NCBI GenBank assembly: GCA_019637295.1
Contig: JAHBVX010000015.1
Location: 81,355 to 145,354, forward strand
Origin: Polyangiaceae bacterium
GTDB lineage: Bacteria > Myxococcota_A > Polyangia > Polyangiales > Polyangiaceae
DNA: 64,000 nt
Reading direction: 5' to 3'
The position numbers were made by a program, and so were the translations under genes. Shown piece by piece: positions 1 through 8,966 of the stretch (position 1 is its first letter; each line of letters starts with the position of its first letter). Below the pieces are notes generated by a model. It saw only the letters and a program-made list of their open reading frames with translations. It had not been told where the DNA came from and searched no databases.

Positions 1-27
1 GCGGCCGGCATACAGAACCGCTCGGTC

Positions 28-1998
28 TCAATCGCCAGCAACTGCCCGCTGCCTCGCCAGCTTCGCCGCGGTCTGCACCAGCTTGCGGAACTCGGCGCGG
101 GACTCGTGGTCGCGGCCCTCGCCTACGGCGGCGAGGCCGAGCACCTGTTCGTAGGTCGCGTTGCCCTTGTGCTCGGAGTCGCGCAGCAGCATGCCGAAGG
201 CGGCCACCGCCGAGGCGAAGCGGAAGTCGTGGCTGGCGTCGGAGAGGTGCTTGTGGCTGTCGCGGATGGGGACTTCCATCAACTGGCTCTGCTGGCCGTC
301 GGGCGCTTTGTAGCGCAGCCGCACGGTGAGAAGCTCGCCGCTGTGCGCAGCGGTGCTCGGACTGGTGGGCTTCTGGTACTTTAGACCATCGACGTCGCCG
401 CCAGGCACCTTGCCGCCTGCGGGCACGACCTCGTACAGCGCGGTGACCGTGTGGCCCGCGCCGATGTCGCCGGCGTCCTTCTTGTCATCGTTGAAGTCGC
501 GATGGGCGAGCACGCGGTTCTCGTAGCCGATGAGACGAAACGCCTCGACCGCGAGCGGGTTGAACTCGAGCTGCAGCTTCACGTCCTTGGCTACAGTCAC
601 GAAGGTGCCCGCGGCCTGCTCGACCAGCACCTTGCGAGCCTCGGCGATGTCGTCGATGTAGGCGTAGTTGCCGTTGCCCTTGTTGGCCAGCTTCTCGAGG
701 GTCGAGTCCTTGTAGTTGCCCATGCCGAAGCCGAGCACGCTCAGGAACACTCCGGTCTTCGCCTTCCGCTCGATCAGGTCGACCAGATCGCTCTGGTTGG
801 TGACGCCCACGTTGAAGTCGCCGTCGGTGGCGAGCACGACGCGGTTGACGCCGTCTTTCACGAAGGCGCTCTCGGCCGTGCGATACGCCAGCTCGATGCC
901 CTCGCCGCCGTTGGTCGAGCCGCCGGCGTCCAGCTGCTCCAGCGTCGACAAGATCTCGTCCTTGTTGCTGCCGCGGGTGGGGGGCAGGACCAGACCCGAG
1001 GCGCCCGCGTACACCACCATGGCCACCGTGTCGCGTTCGTCCATCTGCTCGACCACCAGCTTGAGCGCGCGCTTCAGCAGCGGCAGCTTGTCCGGCGCGT
1101 TCATCGAGCCCGACACGTCGAGCAAGAACACCATGTTGAGCGGGGGGCGGCCCTTCATGTCCAGCTCTCGAGCCTTGATGCCAATGCGCACCAGCCGGTG
1201 CTGCGCTGCCCAGGGCGCTGCGCTCACCTCCGTGGACACGGCGAAGGGACTGCCGGCGGGCGGCGCCGGGTAGTCGTACTGGAAGTAGTTGATCAGCTCT
1301 TCGATCCGCACCGCGCCCTTGGGCGGCAACTTTCCGTCGCGCAGCAAGAAGCGCCGCACGATGGAGTACGACGCGGTGTCTACGTCCACGGAGAAGGTGG
1401 AGCGCGGATCGGTCTTGACGCTGATGAACGGGTTGTCCGCCAGCGAGTCGTAGCTCTCGGTGTCGTGGGTGAACCCGGGCAAGCGCTCGCCTGTGTCGCT
1501 CTTGAACTTGCCTCGCCCGAGCGCCCCCTGGTCGCCCGGGAGCTTCGTGGCGGCTGACGACGCCGTCGCGGGCGGCAAGTCCATACTCTTACCGTCGACG
1601 TACCCGACGGCGTGTTGCTCCTCCGGGCTGCGGCCGGCGCTGCTCACGTACAGCACCGCAGCCGCGGCCATGGGCAGCGTGACCGACGCCGCCAGCAGCA
1701 CCCGCCGCAGGAGCTTCTTCCCGCTGCCACCGCGCTCGGCGCGCCTCGCGGAGTTGCGCTCGGGTCCGAGACCGTCCGTCAGGGCCTGCTCGATGCGCTC
1801 TCGCTGCGCGCTCGAGAGGGTGGAGTCACTCTCGGAGAGGTGCTCGGACAGCTCGCTCGACAGCGCTCGCAGCGCCTCGACCTCGGCCTGCGCCCCGGGG
1901 CTCTCGGCCAGCGCGCGCTCGAATCGTTCTACCTCGCTCTCGGGCAGCTCGCCCAGGGCGTAGGCCGTCACTCGCGGATCGTTCGGCTCGATGTTCAT
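28..1998 (-). CDS. membrane-anchored von Willebrand A (YfbK-type) protein with anti-sigma-like N-terminus
   Basis: 656 aa. Residues 1-50 resemble the cytoplasmic N-terminal part of anti-sigma factors (acidic, helical, 'AYALGELPESE'), but I see no HxxxCxxC zinc motif. One membrane helix lies at about 97-119. The large external part carries the vWF_A N-terminal region ('DNPFISVKTDPRSTFSVDVD', about 189-208), the vWA domain with an intact MIDAS motif DVSGS at 294-298, and a DUF3520-like C-terminal domain. The start ATG overlaps the stop of the sigma factor gene (ATGA), so the two are translationally coupled. Family knowledge: YfbK-like proteins are predicted metal-dependent adhesion or sensing proteins. 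Inference: this one controls the adjacent ECF sigma factor. The gene ends at the left edge of the window and looks complete. Confidence 0.9.
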   Translation of the reverse strand: MNIEPNDPRVTAYALGELPESEVERFERALAESPGAQAEVEALRALSSELSEHLSESDSTLSSAQRERIEQALTDGLGPERNSARRAERGGSGKKLLRRVLLAASVTLPMAAAAVLYVSSAGRSPEEQHAVGYVDGKSMDLPPATASSAATKLPGDQGALGRGKFKSDTGERLPGFTHDTESYDSLADNPFISVKTDPRSTFSVDVDTASYSIVRRFLLRDGKLPPKGAVRIEELINYFQYDYPAPPAGSPFAVSTEVSAAPWAAQHRLVRIGIKARELDMKGRPPLNMVFLLDVSGSMNAPDKLPLLKRALKLVVEQMDERDTVAMVVYAGASGLVLPPTRGSNKDEILSTLEQLDAGGSTNGGEGIELAYRTAESAFVKDGVNRVVLATDGDFNVGVTNQSDLVDLIERKAKTGVFLSVLGFGMGNYKDSTLEKLANKGNGNYAYIDDIAEARKVLVEQAAGTFVTVAKDVKLQLEFNPLAVEAFRLIGYENRVLAHRDFNDDKKDAGDIGAGHTVTALYEVVPAGGKVPGGDVDGLKYQKPTSPSTAAHSGELLTVRLRYKAPDGQQSQLMEVPIRDSHKHLSDASHDFRFASAVAAFGMLLRDSEHKGNATYEQVLGLAAVGEGRDHESRAEFRKLVQTAAKLARQRAVAGD

Positions 1999-2549
1999 TG
2001 GGCGCTCCTCGCGTTCAACAGTGCTTCCGAGTCGGGGCCGAGCTCGTCCTTGATCCTCTTCAATGCCGTGTGCAGCATGACACCCACGTTCGACACGCTG
2101 GTCTGCATCACTTCGGCGATCTCTTTGTAGCGCAGCCCAGCAGCGAACTTCAGGGTCACGGCTTGGCGCTGCGGATCGCTGAGCGCGGCCATCGCCGCTT
2201 CGATCCGATGCACGGACTGCCGTCGCTCCAGCTGGCTGACGGGTCCGCTGTCTGGGCTCTCCATGTCGTCCTCCTCATCCGAGAGCGGCTCGAGGCGGCG
2301 CCGCTGCCGATGCGCGTCGAGCGCGCGGTTCTTGCACACGGTGAACAACCAGGCCACCAGGTGCGCCTCCACCTCGCTGCGCTCGGCCTTGCACAGCGCG
2401 ACGAACGTGTCCTGCACCACGTCGGCGGCGTGGGCGCTGCCCACGATGCTGCGCGCGAAGCGGAGCAGGGGTTTCTCGTAGCGCGCCAGGGCCGCCCTCA
2501 CGAAGGCGCGATCATCGGCGTCGGCTGGTGGCTGGGGGTCCCGTTCCAT
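1995..2549 (-). CDS. ECF-type RNA polymerase sigma factor
   Basis: 184 aa. Sigma region 2 spans about residues 25-90 ('RFARSIVG', 'DVVQDTFVALCKAE', 'WLFTVCKNRALDAHRQRRR'). Region 4 spans about 120-170 ('ALSDPQRQAVTLKFAAGLRYKEIAEVM'), joined by a short acidic linker. There is no region 1 or 3, which is the ECF layout and size. The ATG at 2549 is the first good start after the upstream hairpin region. The gene is coupled by a 4-bp overlap to the vWA membrane protein, the usual arrangement of an ECF sigma factor and its regulator. The target promoters cannot be read from the window. Confidence 0.95.
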   Translation of the reverse strand: MERDPQPPADADDRAFVRAALARYEKPLLRFARSIVGSAHAADVVQDTFVALCKAERSEVEAHLVAWLFTVCKNRALDAHRQRRRLEPLSDEEDDMESPDSGPVSQLERRQSVHRIEAAMAALSDPQRQAVTLKFAAGLRYKEIAEVMQTSVSNVGVMLHTALKRIKDELGPDSEALLNARSAQ

Positions 2550-2595
2550 GGCCTCACCAGGACAACGTGGCCGGCGGAGTTTTGTTAGGCACTAC

Positions 2596-2613
2596 GCGAA
2601 GATTTCTCTTCGC
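2596..2613. other. 7-bp hairpin upstream of the ECF sigma gene
   Basis: GCGAAGA-TTTC-TCTTCGC is a perfect 7-bp stem with a 4-base loop, about 47 bp upstream of the sigma start and downstream of the OmpA-like gene. There is no T-tract on the side where the upstream gene would terminate, so I do not call it a terminator. It could be an operator or a transcript-end structure. The rest of 2614-2770 shows a second weak hairpin (ACCCTG-N6-CAGGGT near 2631-2648) and no gene. Confidence 0.4.
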
Positions 2614-2770
2614 CTCCTCCAGGAACCCTGGGATTTCAGGGTCTTGCCCGAGCTTGCTCGACACCTCGAGCTCTCGACCAAGCGCGGGGTCCGCTGCTCG
2701 ATGACACGACGTCCCGCGAGGCCCTGCGCGACCAGCTCGCGAGGGCGGCGACGAGCCCCGCCGCCTCGGC

Positions 2771-3715
2771 TCAATCGCCTACGATGATCTCCACGCGACG
2801 GTTCGTGGCTCGGCCTTCGGGCGTCTTGTTGTCGCCGATCGGCACGCTCTCGCCTCGACCGACGGCCTTGATTCGCGCGGCGGGGACGCCCTGGCTGATC
2901 AGATAGGTCCTGACCGACTCCGCGCGCGCCTGAGACAGCTTCAGATTGGTGGCGTCCGCGCCGACCGAATCCGTGTGCCCCTCGACGGTGATGCTCTTGT
3001 TGTCGGGCTGGTTCTGCAGCACTTCGGCAACTTTGGCCAGCCGCTGCTCGGCGATCGGCAAGAGCTGGGACTTGCCCGTTGCGAACAGCACGCCACCGTC
3101 CAGCGTGATGACCATCCCGCGCTGCTCTTCCTTGATGCGTGCGATCTCTTCCAAGCTGGCCAGCGCCGCTGCCGCCTTCTTCTCTGCCGCGATGCGCGCG
3201 ACCTTCTCGGCCTCCAGCGCCTTTTGCCGAGCAGCGAGCTCCGCTTCTTGCTTCTTGAGTACGGAGGACTGCTCACTCACCTGGTTGGTCTGGGCGGCCA
3301 ACTCTCGGCGCACCCGCTCCAGCTGCTCCCGGTTCGCCTCGAGCTCGCTCTGAGCCGTCTTGCGCAGCGCATCTTGGGTCTCTTTGTACTTCTTGTCGGC
3401 GGCTTGGATGTCCAGCTGGGCTTGCGCATAGCCCGCCTTCGAGGTCGCCAGCGCTGCTTTGCGCTTGGCAATGTAGGCCAGGCTCTTCTCCTCGTCGGAA
3501 CCGTCGTCCGCCTCGTGCGCTGCCTCGGCGCGGTCCAGCGCCTGCTTGGCGCTCAACAGTTCGTCCGGCACGAGTTGCGCCGCCGGACCCGAGCGGGCCT
3601 CGGCGTACGCACGGCGGGCATCCACCAGCTCCGGGGTGGGCTGCGCTGCGCCACAGGCCAGCAGCAGAGAGCCACAGACTGTCCCACTCAGCAACGTGCG
3701 AGCAAGTTGTTTCAT
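2771..3715 (-). CDS. DUF4398/OmpA-family peptidoglycan-associated lipoprotein
   Basis: 314 aa from the ATG at 3715, which sits 9 nt after AGGAG; in-frame ATGs at 3724 and 3721 are too close to that site. The signal peptide ends in a lipobox (LLLAC-G). Then comes a DUF4398 region (about 25-100), a long charged coiled coil (about 105-195, rich in E/A/K/Q) and a C-terminal OmpA domain with 'EGHTDSVGADATNLKLSQAR' and 'GRGES..GDN', the residues that hold diaminopimelate. Expected role: an outer-membrane lipoprotein gripping peptidoglycan across the periplasm. The next gene upstream (3750-4100) encodes only a DUF4398 part, so the two are probably one operon from a duplicated module. Confidence 0.93.
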   Translation of the reverse strand: MKQLARTLLSGTVCGSLLLACGAAQPTPELVDARRAYAEARSGPAAQLVPDELLSAKQALDRAEAAHEADDGSDEEKSLAYIAKRKAALATSKAGYAQAQLDIQAADKKYKETQDALRKTAQSELEANREQLERVRRELAAQTNQVSEQSSVLKKQEAELAARQKALEAEKVARIAAEKKAAAALASLEEIARIKEEQRGMVITLDGGVLFATGKSQLLPIAEQRLAKVAEVLQNQPDNKSITVEGHTDSVGADATNLKLSQARAESVRTYLISQGVPAARIKAVGRGESVPIGDNKTPEGRATNRRVEIIVGD

Positions 3716-3749
3716 CTTCATCATCTCCTGCCGTCGAGAGTTCGGGTTC

Positions 3750-4100
3750 TCACTTCTGCTTCAGCGCTTCGACCTTCTGCTGGGCCTCGCGAGCTTCAGC
3801 GCGCAGCTGCTCTTCGCGGGTCAGTGCCAGCGCCAGCTCGGCGTCCGCCTCGGCGCGCTTCAGCGCCAACTCCGCGAGCTCGTTGTCGCCGTTGGCCATG
3901 TGAGCCTCCGCGCTCTCCACTTGGTCCTTCGCCATCTTGAGATGCAGCGCAGCCTGCGGGACGTTCTGCGCGCCCACCGCCTCGGCGGCGCTCACGGCGG
4001 CCCTGGATTGAGCCGACTGCGCCTCGGGTTTGGGCGCTCCACCGCAGGCAGTGACCAGTGCGGCCGCGGAAACCAGGGAAAGGGCTGTCAGAAGTCGCAT
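3750..4100 (-). CDS. small DUF4398 lipoprotein
   Basis: 116 aa. Signal peptide with lipobox (ALVTAC-G), then an all-helical Ala/Glu-rich DUF4398 domain (about residues 35-115) ending in a basic tail. A strong ribosome site GGAGGAAAC precedes the ATG at 4100. It is transcribed together with the OmpA-type gene 34 bp downstream. The function of DUF4398 is not known; the repeated helices and lipid anchor suggest an envelope scaffold. The 261-bp stretch upstream (4101-4361) must hold the promoter of this pair; I see no clear -35/-10 there. Confidence 0.85.
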   Translation of the reverse strand: MRLLTALSLVSAAALVTACGGAPKPEAQSAQSRAAVSAAEAVGAQNVPQAALHLKMAKDQVESAEAHMANGDNELAELALKRAEADAELALALTREEQLRAEAREAQQKVEALKQK

Positions 4101-4361
4101 GTTTCCTCCACGGGGTTAGCCTAGTACGCTGGGGTTCTGTCGCGCGGACTTTTGTCCTCGACGCGCAGAGGAGTTTTTCGCATCCCTTCTCCGACGGCAA
4201 GGCTCGGAGAACGACACCGGTCGACACGGTCCATGCGAGCGTGGCAGTTTGCCACAGGGTAGAGCGCCGGGGTGGACGGTCCTGGACCGGGGTCCTGCTC
4301 TGGTGTCGCGCCGCTCTGTCGGCGGAACTCGAGACGCGGGCACGGCGAGTCGCGCGCCGCG

Positions 4362-5468
4362 CTACATCATCCTGGACATGAAGGTGACCAGCGCGAGCTT
4401 GTCCGCCACTCCCGGCTGCCCGCTGACCTCGACGTGTTCGAGCAGCGGAGAGACGAGCGCCCGATGCGGGCGTGACCGCAGCTCCCTCGCGCCCCACTCC
4501 GTCTCCGCGGGTGGGATCACGCGGTCACCTGCGCCGTGCAGCAAATAGACGGGCGCGGCGACGTCGTGCAGGCGCCCAGCGGGAGACAGCGCGGCGAGCG
4601 CGGCCTGCTCAGCGGTGAGCAGCCGCTCGAGCTCCGGGCGGAGCTCGGCGAGCCTCCCCGACTCGAGCAGCGCGAAGAGCCGCTCCCCGCGCTCCGTCAC
4701 GCGCCTTGACGCGCGTGCGGTGGCAGCGGCGCGATCCTCCCGCAGCCAGAAGCGCAGGGTGTCGCGCATCGCGGGGACGTCCTCGGGGTCGACGAAGTGG
4801 TCCACGTAGCGGTAGACGAGCACGACGAGGCCGTACTCGTGGGCCTGCTCCTGGGCGGGGCCGTCGGGGGTCTCGACGCGGTCGCTGAGCAGGAAGCGCA
4901 GCACACGGGCGAGATCGTGGTGGCCGCCGACGCTGGTGACGAACTCGACGTGTCGTCCGACCTGGGGCCGACTGCTGGCGACGAGCGCTAGCCCACCGGC
5001 GAAGCTGAAGCCGAGCACGCCGACCTTCGTCCCCGCTGCCAGGTCGCCGCTGGACAGCCAGTGGACGGCGTCCTCGATGGTGTCGGCGCCGCGGATGGTG
5101 ATCGAATACTGCGTGAGGTCGTCGAGCTCGGGGGTGAGTACGACGCGCCCGGCGCGCGCGAGCTGGCGCGCGAAGGGGACGAGGCGCCGCTCGTCGATGC
5201 CGCGGTAGTGCACGCCATGCGCGACGACGAGCCCGGGCCCCGGCGCTCCCGCGGCCGATCGGTACAGGCGGGCGCGGACGGGCCCATGCCGTCCCGGTAG
5301 CTCGACGTCGGTCTCCAGGAGCTCGGCCGCCGCTGCATCGGCTCTCCCCAGGGACTCGAGCAGGCGCGTCGCCCGGGCGTGGCGCAGCACGGGATCGTGG
5401 CCCAGGAGCAGCGCCAGGGCGGCGGCGACGAGCAGCAGCGGCAGGCGGCGCATGCTCGATGATGACAC
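4362..5468 (-). CDS. exported alpha/beta hydrolase
   Basis: 368 aa with a hydrophobic N-terminal segment (about 8-24) that may be a signal anchor. The fold is recognisable from the oxyanion segment 'VVAHGVHYRG' (about 81-90), the nucleophile elbow GFSFAGG with Ser155, an acid in 'HGAGDRVIPP' (Asp315) and a late histidine in 'LLEHVEVSG' (His345). The segment between about 210 and 300 is a helical insertion, probably the lid. The catalytic triad is therefore complete, but the substrate cannot be inferred. It stands alone between two minus-strand genes. Confidence 0.85.
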   Translation of the reverse strand: MSSSSMRRLPLLLVAAALALLLGHDPVLRHARATRLLESLGRADAAAAELLETDVELPGRHGPVRARLYRSAAGAPGPGLVVAHGVHYRGIDERRLVPFARQLARAGRVVLTPELDDLTQYSITIRGADTIEDAVHWLSSGDLAAGTKVGVLGFSFAGGLALVASSRPQVGRHVEFVTSVGGHHDLARVLRFLLSDRVETPDGPAQEQAHEYGLVVLVYRYVDHFVDPEDVPAMRDTLRFWLREDRAAATARASRRVTERGERLFALLESGRLAELRPELERLLTAEQAALAALSPAGRLHDVAAPVYLLHGAGDRVIPPAETEWGARELRSRPHRALVSPLLEHVEVSGQPGVADKLALVTFMSRMM

Positions 5469-5547
5469 GCCGGCCGCAACGTGCGGCGGCCCGCGACAAT
5501 TCTCTACGCCGCGTGACAGGTCACGACAGGGGCGGGCGACCCTCGGG

Positions 5548-6237
5548 TCAGAAGCACGTACCGATGAGGGTGCAACGCTGTCCCAAGCCGCAAGCGTTCC
5601 CTCCGCAGACGCAGACCGCGAAGCCAGAGCAAACCCCTCCGTTCAAGCACGAAGCGTCGCTGCTGCAGGCGCACACGTAGACGCCGCTCGGCGTCTGGTC
5701 ACAGGCGAAGCTCGGCGGACACGCGTTCTGGCAACCACCGCACGTCGCCGTCGTCTTCAGATCCGTCTCGCAGCCGTTCCCCGCTAGACCGTCGCAGTCG
5801 GCGCGGTGATCGGGGCACGCTGTGACCTTGCATGCACCGTTGACGCAGGCGGTCGTCCCGATGGGTGCGCTGCAGGCGTTGCCGCAGTGCGCGCAGTTCG
5901 CGCTCGTTCCGAGCGTCGTCTCGCAGCCGTTGCTCGCGACGCCATCGCAGTTGGCGGTGCCGCCCGCGCAGCCCGCGTCCGCGTCCACGCCGGAGTCCGC
6001 GGGAGCGCCGCCGGACGCGCCGCCCCCGGCGCCCGCGGCGCCGCCGGCCTGGGTGCTGCCGCCGGACGACGGCAATCCCCCGGCCCCCGCCAGAGCCGCT
6101 TCGGCGGCCGAGTCGGCGGCGTTGGCGCCGCCGGACGCGCCCGCGCCGCGATAGTCGTCCAGGTTCGACGCCGAGCACGCGGCGAGCACCGTGAGCGCTG
6201 CCGCGAGCTCGGTAGGAGACCACCCAGTGAGCCGCAC
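5548..6237 (-). CDS. cysteine-rich secreted lipoprotein (myxobacterial NGCE repeats)
   Basis: 229 aa. N-terminal signal with lipobox (LAAC-S), a long Gly/Ala/Ser linker (about 30-90), then two copies of a cysteine pattern of the form DCDG..NGCE...(T)..C..C.NAC (about 98-127 and 146-176), and a final EGF-like cysteine cluster. Such repeats are typical of myxobacterial surface lipoproteins of unknown role. The cysteines are probably disulfide bonded outside the cytoplasm. Confidence 0.8.
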   Translation of the reverse strand: MRLTGWSPTELAAALTVLAACSASNLDDYRGAGASGGANAADSAAEAALAGAGGLPSSGGSTQAGGAAGAGGGASGGAPADSGVDADAGCAGGTANCDGVASNGCETTLGTSANCAHCGNACSAPIGTTACVNGACKVTACPDHRADCDGLAGNGCETDLKTTATCGGCQNACPPSFACDQTPSGVYVCACSSDASCLNGGVCSGFAVCVCGGNACGLGQRCTLIGTCF

Positions 6238-6569
6238 GCGCGAAGTCTAGCCTGCGGGTTCGAGGTTGGCGATTGGCGTGCGTCGCGCGGTCCGTCAGAG
6301 CCGCGTCAGCCCGGCCGTTCGGCGCAGCTTTCACTCGGACACCGCCCGGGAGGCGCCGCACCTCCGCGTGCTCGCCGAGGTCTTCTTCCGCCGCGCGGCC
6401 ATTGTGACCGCGGCAGCGTGAGGCCAGTGCTTGGCATCACGACGTTGGCACGTGATCACCGCGTCGCGCCGCCGCACAGTGCTGGTGAGACGCGGGCACG
6501 TCGGCACCGCGCCGCCCCGGCAACCTCTCAACGAAGCTTGCGCACGATGTCGACTAGCGAGACGGCGCT
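6238..6569. other. intergenic region with a repeat copy, no gene seen
   Basis: Between two minus-strand genes. Apart from the 48-bp repeat at 6282-6329 I see no open frame with gene-like coding character. On the minus strand the last bases before 6295 read as a short tail (KLRRTAGLTRL then stop). It matches the end of the EGF-like lipoprotein at 12004, but an in-frame stop lies directly upstream, so it is not a gene here. Confidence 0.6.
6282..6329. repeat. 48-bp repeat, copy 1 of 2
   Basis: This stretch matches 11991-12038 at 44 of 48 positions and in the same orientation. All four differences are G/C exchanges. Copy 2 runs from outside the EGF-like lipoprotein gene over its stop codon into its last 11 codons, so the repeat crosses a gene boundary there and is intergenic here. 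Confidence 0.7.
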
Positions 6570-6941
6570 TCAACGGATGAGGACGGCCTGGCAGGCGGGG
6601 TGGGCGTTGACCCAGAGTTCGAGGTCTGCGACGTCGACGTGGCCGGCCGCCACGATCTGCTCGCAGGTGAGCTCTTGAATCCGACGCGAGCACTCGAACG
6701 TCGCGCTGACGCCCTGATCAGCCTTGATGTTCTCGAGGGCCTCGACGTTGCACCGGTAGGTCGACTGAAACAGCTCGTATGCGGCATTCGCAGCGTCGTG
6801 GTCGTCGGTGCACGAGAAGACCCGCGCGCTGATGCCGTAGCCGACGTCTCTGCACGGCTCATCGTCGTCCATCTCGTATCCCGTGCAGCCGGGTGGGATG
6901 AAGGCCAGGACGGTGAAGGCGAACGTGAAAGTACGGGGCAT
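6570..6941 (-). CDS. small lipoprotein of unknown function
   Basis: 123 aa from the ATG at 6941. An upstream in-frame TTG at 6977 would overlap the previous gene but would put 12 charged residues before the signal peptide. The signal ends at a possible lipobox (PPGC-T). The mature part has conserved-looking cysteines (CRDVGYG, FSCTDD, YRCN, ECSRR, LTCEQI, HPACQ) and an acidic start. It is last in an apparent three-gene operon with the two envelope proteins at 6974-8904. I do not recognise the family. Confidence 0.7.
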   Translation of the reverse strand: MPRTFTFAFTVLAFIPPGCTGYEMDDDEPCRDVGYGISARVFSCTDDHDAANAAYELFQSTYRCNVEALENIKADQGVSATFECSRRIQELTCEQIVAAGHVDVADLELWVNAHPACQAVLIR

Positions 6942-6973
6942 GGTCTTGCTCGGCGATGGCGACTGCGAGCGCG

Positions 6974-8227
6974 TCAATCGAAGCTCGCCCGGATCTGCAG
7001 CCTCACGTGATTGTCGGCATAGGGAAAGGCCGACATGACTTCGGGGGAGTTGAGCTCGAGCTGCGCCACGACGGGGATCGTGTCACGGCCGGTCAGGTAG
7101 CTCACGGAGGCACGCAGGCGATATCCGCCCTCGATACCGTAGTAGTACATCGTGGGGACCTTCATGACGCCGAGGCTCGCGCGCCAAACACTGGAGCTGG
7201 AACGGAGGTCGCGTGTAGGGTTGGGGTGGGCATTGCCCGACGTCGGATAGACCTTGTCGTCGTGCCACGCCAGGTTGATCTCGTCGAGGTCTTGGAACGG
7301 ATGAGCGTACGCCGAACCGATGATGTCGACCTGCTCGCCGATGTTCCACTGCTCGAGGTGAACGGTGGTCACGGAGAGGTTGCCCAGCGACCGACGAGCG
7401 CTGTCGAGCTGGTTGGCGGCGACCTGCCGCGGATCGATGGGGGCGCGCCACTGGATGCGGCGCAGGAATAGAGCGGTGGAACCAACCTGGTCGAGCGTGC
7501 GGTCGGGAAGCATCCAATCGACGTTCGAGAGCCCCGCCTTCACGTAGGCCAACTCCGCCAGGCGTTCGTTGACCGCAGCGCGTGTGAACAGCCCGGAATA
7601 GGGGCTGTCGATGCTGCCAAACACACCCTCGGTACCCACGTACCCTATGGAGATGTTGGTGATCGCGGCATCCACCGCGAGTCCGGCCACGTAGTCGGAA
7701 GCGAAAGAGAAGTCGCCCTCGCGCACGGCGCGGGGCCAGGCCACTCCAGCGAGGGGAGCGACCAAGCCATAGGGCAGACTGCCCAGGAGGAGGAAGGCCG
7801 GCCCATAGTAGCGCCCCGCCGGGCCGAGTGGAGTGAGCGCCGACGCCGTGATGGCGGTGGAGTAGAACGCGGAGAGGCCTTCGGTGAACTCATACGTGAA
7901 CCCCCAAGCCGTCGCCGTGATGTCCAAGTGGCGCATCGCGGGCTCGCCATCGCAGTTGGAAGGCAGCGTCAACACGTTGAAAATGGAGTTGACCTGCAGC
8001 GCGAAGCGAAAGTCCTTGCCGCTCGGGTCGGCGAGGGCGGGGACCAGGGTCGACTCGAACAGCCCCACCGCGCCGTAGATCTGTGCATTGGTGACCAGGG
8101 CGTGATCTGTGAGCATCCGGCGCGTGGTCCCGGGAATGCTTTCGCACAGGCCGTAGGCACGTCCTGTTAGCATGAGCGTTGCGCTCGCGACGAGCGCTGC
8201 CATCGGGACATCGTGGAGAGGGCGCAT
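6974..8227 (-). CDS. putative outer-membrane protein of unknown function
   Basis: 417 aa. The ATG at 8227 shares one base with the preceding stop (TGATG), which supports this start and translational coupling. A signal peptide covers about residues 1-26 (ending GRAYG). The rest is a mix of hydrophobic Gly-rich stretches (about 130-180) and amphipathic strand-like segments in the last 150 residues, ending in Phe-Asp. That suggests an outer-membrane barrel or a barrel-associated protein. No named domain is recognised. The upstream partner (8227-8904) is also barrel-like. Confidence 0.7.
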   Translation of the reverse strand: MRPLHDVPMAALVASATLMLTGRAYGLCESIPGTTRRMLTDHALVTNAQIYGAVGLFESTLVPALADPSGKDFRFALQVNSIFNVLTLPSNCDGEPAMRHLDITATAWGFTYEFTEGLSAFYSTAITASALTPLGPAGRYYGPAFLLLGSLPYGLVAPLAGVAWPRAVREGDFSFASDYVAGLAVDAAITNISIGYVGTEGVFGSIDSPYSGLFTRAAVNERLAELAYVKAGLSNVDWMLPDRTLDQVGSTALFLRRIQWRAPIDPRQVAANQLDSARRSLGNLSVTTVHLEQWNIGEQVDIIGSAYAHPFQDLDEINLAWHDDKVYPTSGNAHPNPTRDLRSSSSVWRASLGVMKVPTMYYYGIEGGYRLRASVSYLTGRDTIPVVAQLELNSPEVMSAFPYADNHVRLQIRASFD

Positions 8228-8904
8228 CACCACAACTCCCACGCCAGACCCAGCGAGAGCGTGAACACGTACTCGCGGTTGTCACGCGCATCGCGAACGT
8301 CAGGAATCTCGAACCCCACACGAAGATCCAAGGGGTGGGCAAAGAGGAACCCCCAACTGAACGATCCAGCCGCTCCCAAGACCTGCTCGTCCGTCGACTC
8401 GACCGACCCTCCTCCAGCGTCCTTCTCGCGGTTCTTCAGGCTCAGCGCTGCGCCGGCTTCGAAGAGGAGAAAGATCGGCCCCAGATCACTGCTCTCGAGG
8501 TACAGGATCACACCCCCGAGCAGCGGAACATAGCTGCGCGTCAGCGTGTATCCCGTCTGCCGGATGTCCCCCTCACCCCTCCGCGTCACCTCGTTCATCC
8601 CCACGAACTGGTGCATGTAGCCAACCCGAACGTGAAAGGCCGTCGGCTCGCCAAGCGCGAGACGCAGTCCGCCGCCAGCACGCGACGAGTCGAGGCCATT
8701 GGGATTGCCCTCCAGCAGCGTGCCCGGCGCTCCAGCGATCACCTCCAACGTGAGTGCCCCGCCGGGAAACTCCGAACCGGCCCGCGCTTCGGCCGTCGTC
8801 AGCGTCCCGAGCAACGCGCTCACCGTGAGCGCGACCACCGTCCGCCAGCTTGGAACTGCACAGCGGCGCCGATCACGCTCGCTGCCTCGCCTCGCCCAGC
8901 CCAT
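8227..8904 (-). CDS. putative outer-membrane beta-barrel protein
   Basis: 225 aa from the ATG at 8904; the frame stays open further upstream, but that part reads as a non-coding shadow of another frame. A basic N-terminus and hydrophobic core end in a signal-peptidase-like site (AEARA-G, about 44). The mature part alternates polar and hydrophobic residues with many Gly, and the protein ends in a Trp after 'SLGLAWEL', as barrels recognised by BamA often end in an aromatic residue. It is coupled to the downstream gene by TGATG. Confidence 0.72.
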   Translation of the reverse strand: MGWARRGSERDRRRCAVPSWRTVVALTVSALLGTLTTAEARAGSEFPGGALTLEVIAGAPGTLLEGNPNGLDSSRAGGGLRLALGEPTAFHVRVGYMHQFVGMNEVTRRGEGDIRQTGYTLTRSYVPLLGGVILYLESSDLGPIFLLFEAGAALSLKNREKDAGGGSVESTDEQVLGAAGSFSWGFLFAHPLDLRVGFEIPDVRDARDNREYVFTLSLGLAWELW

Positions 8905-8966
8905 AGCCACATCCTCGCACGGGACGCGAGCGCCGGTAAAGCGGGCGGCGGCGCGTGCGCGTAGGA

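Noticed and set aside
2592..2774. 60-codon minus-strand frame between the OmpA-like and sigma genes
   Set aside because: Very basic, no ribosome site, covers a hairpin; more likely untranslated.
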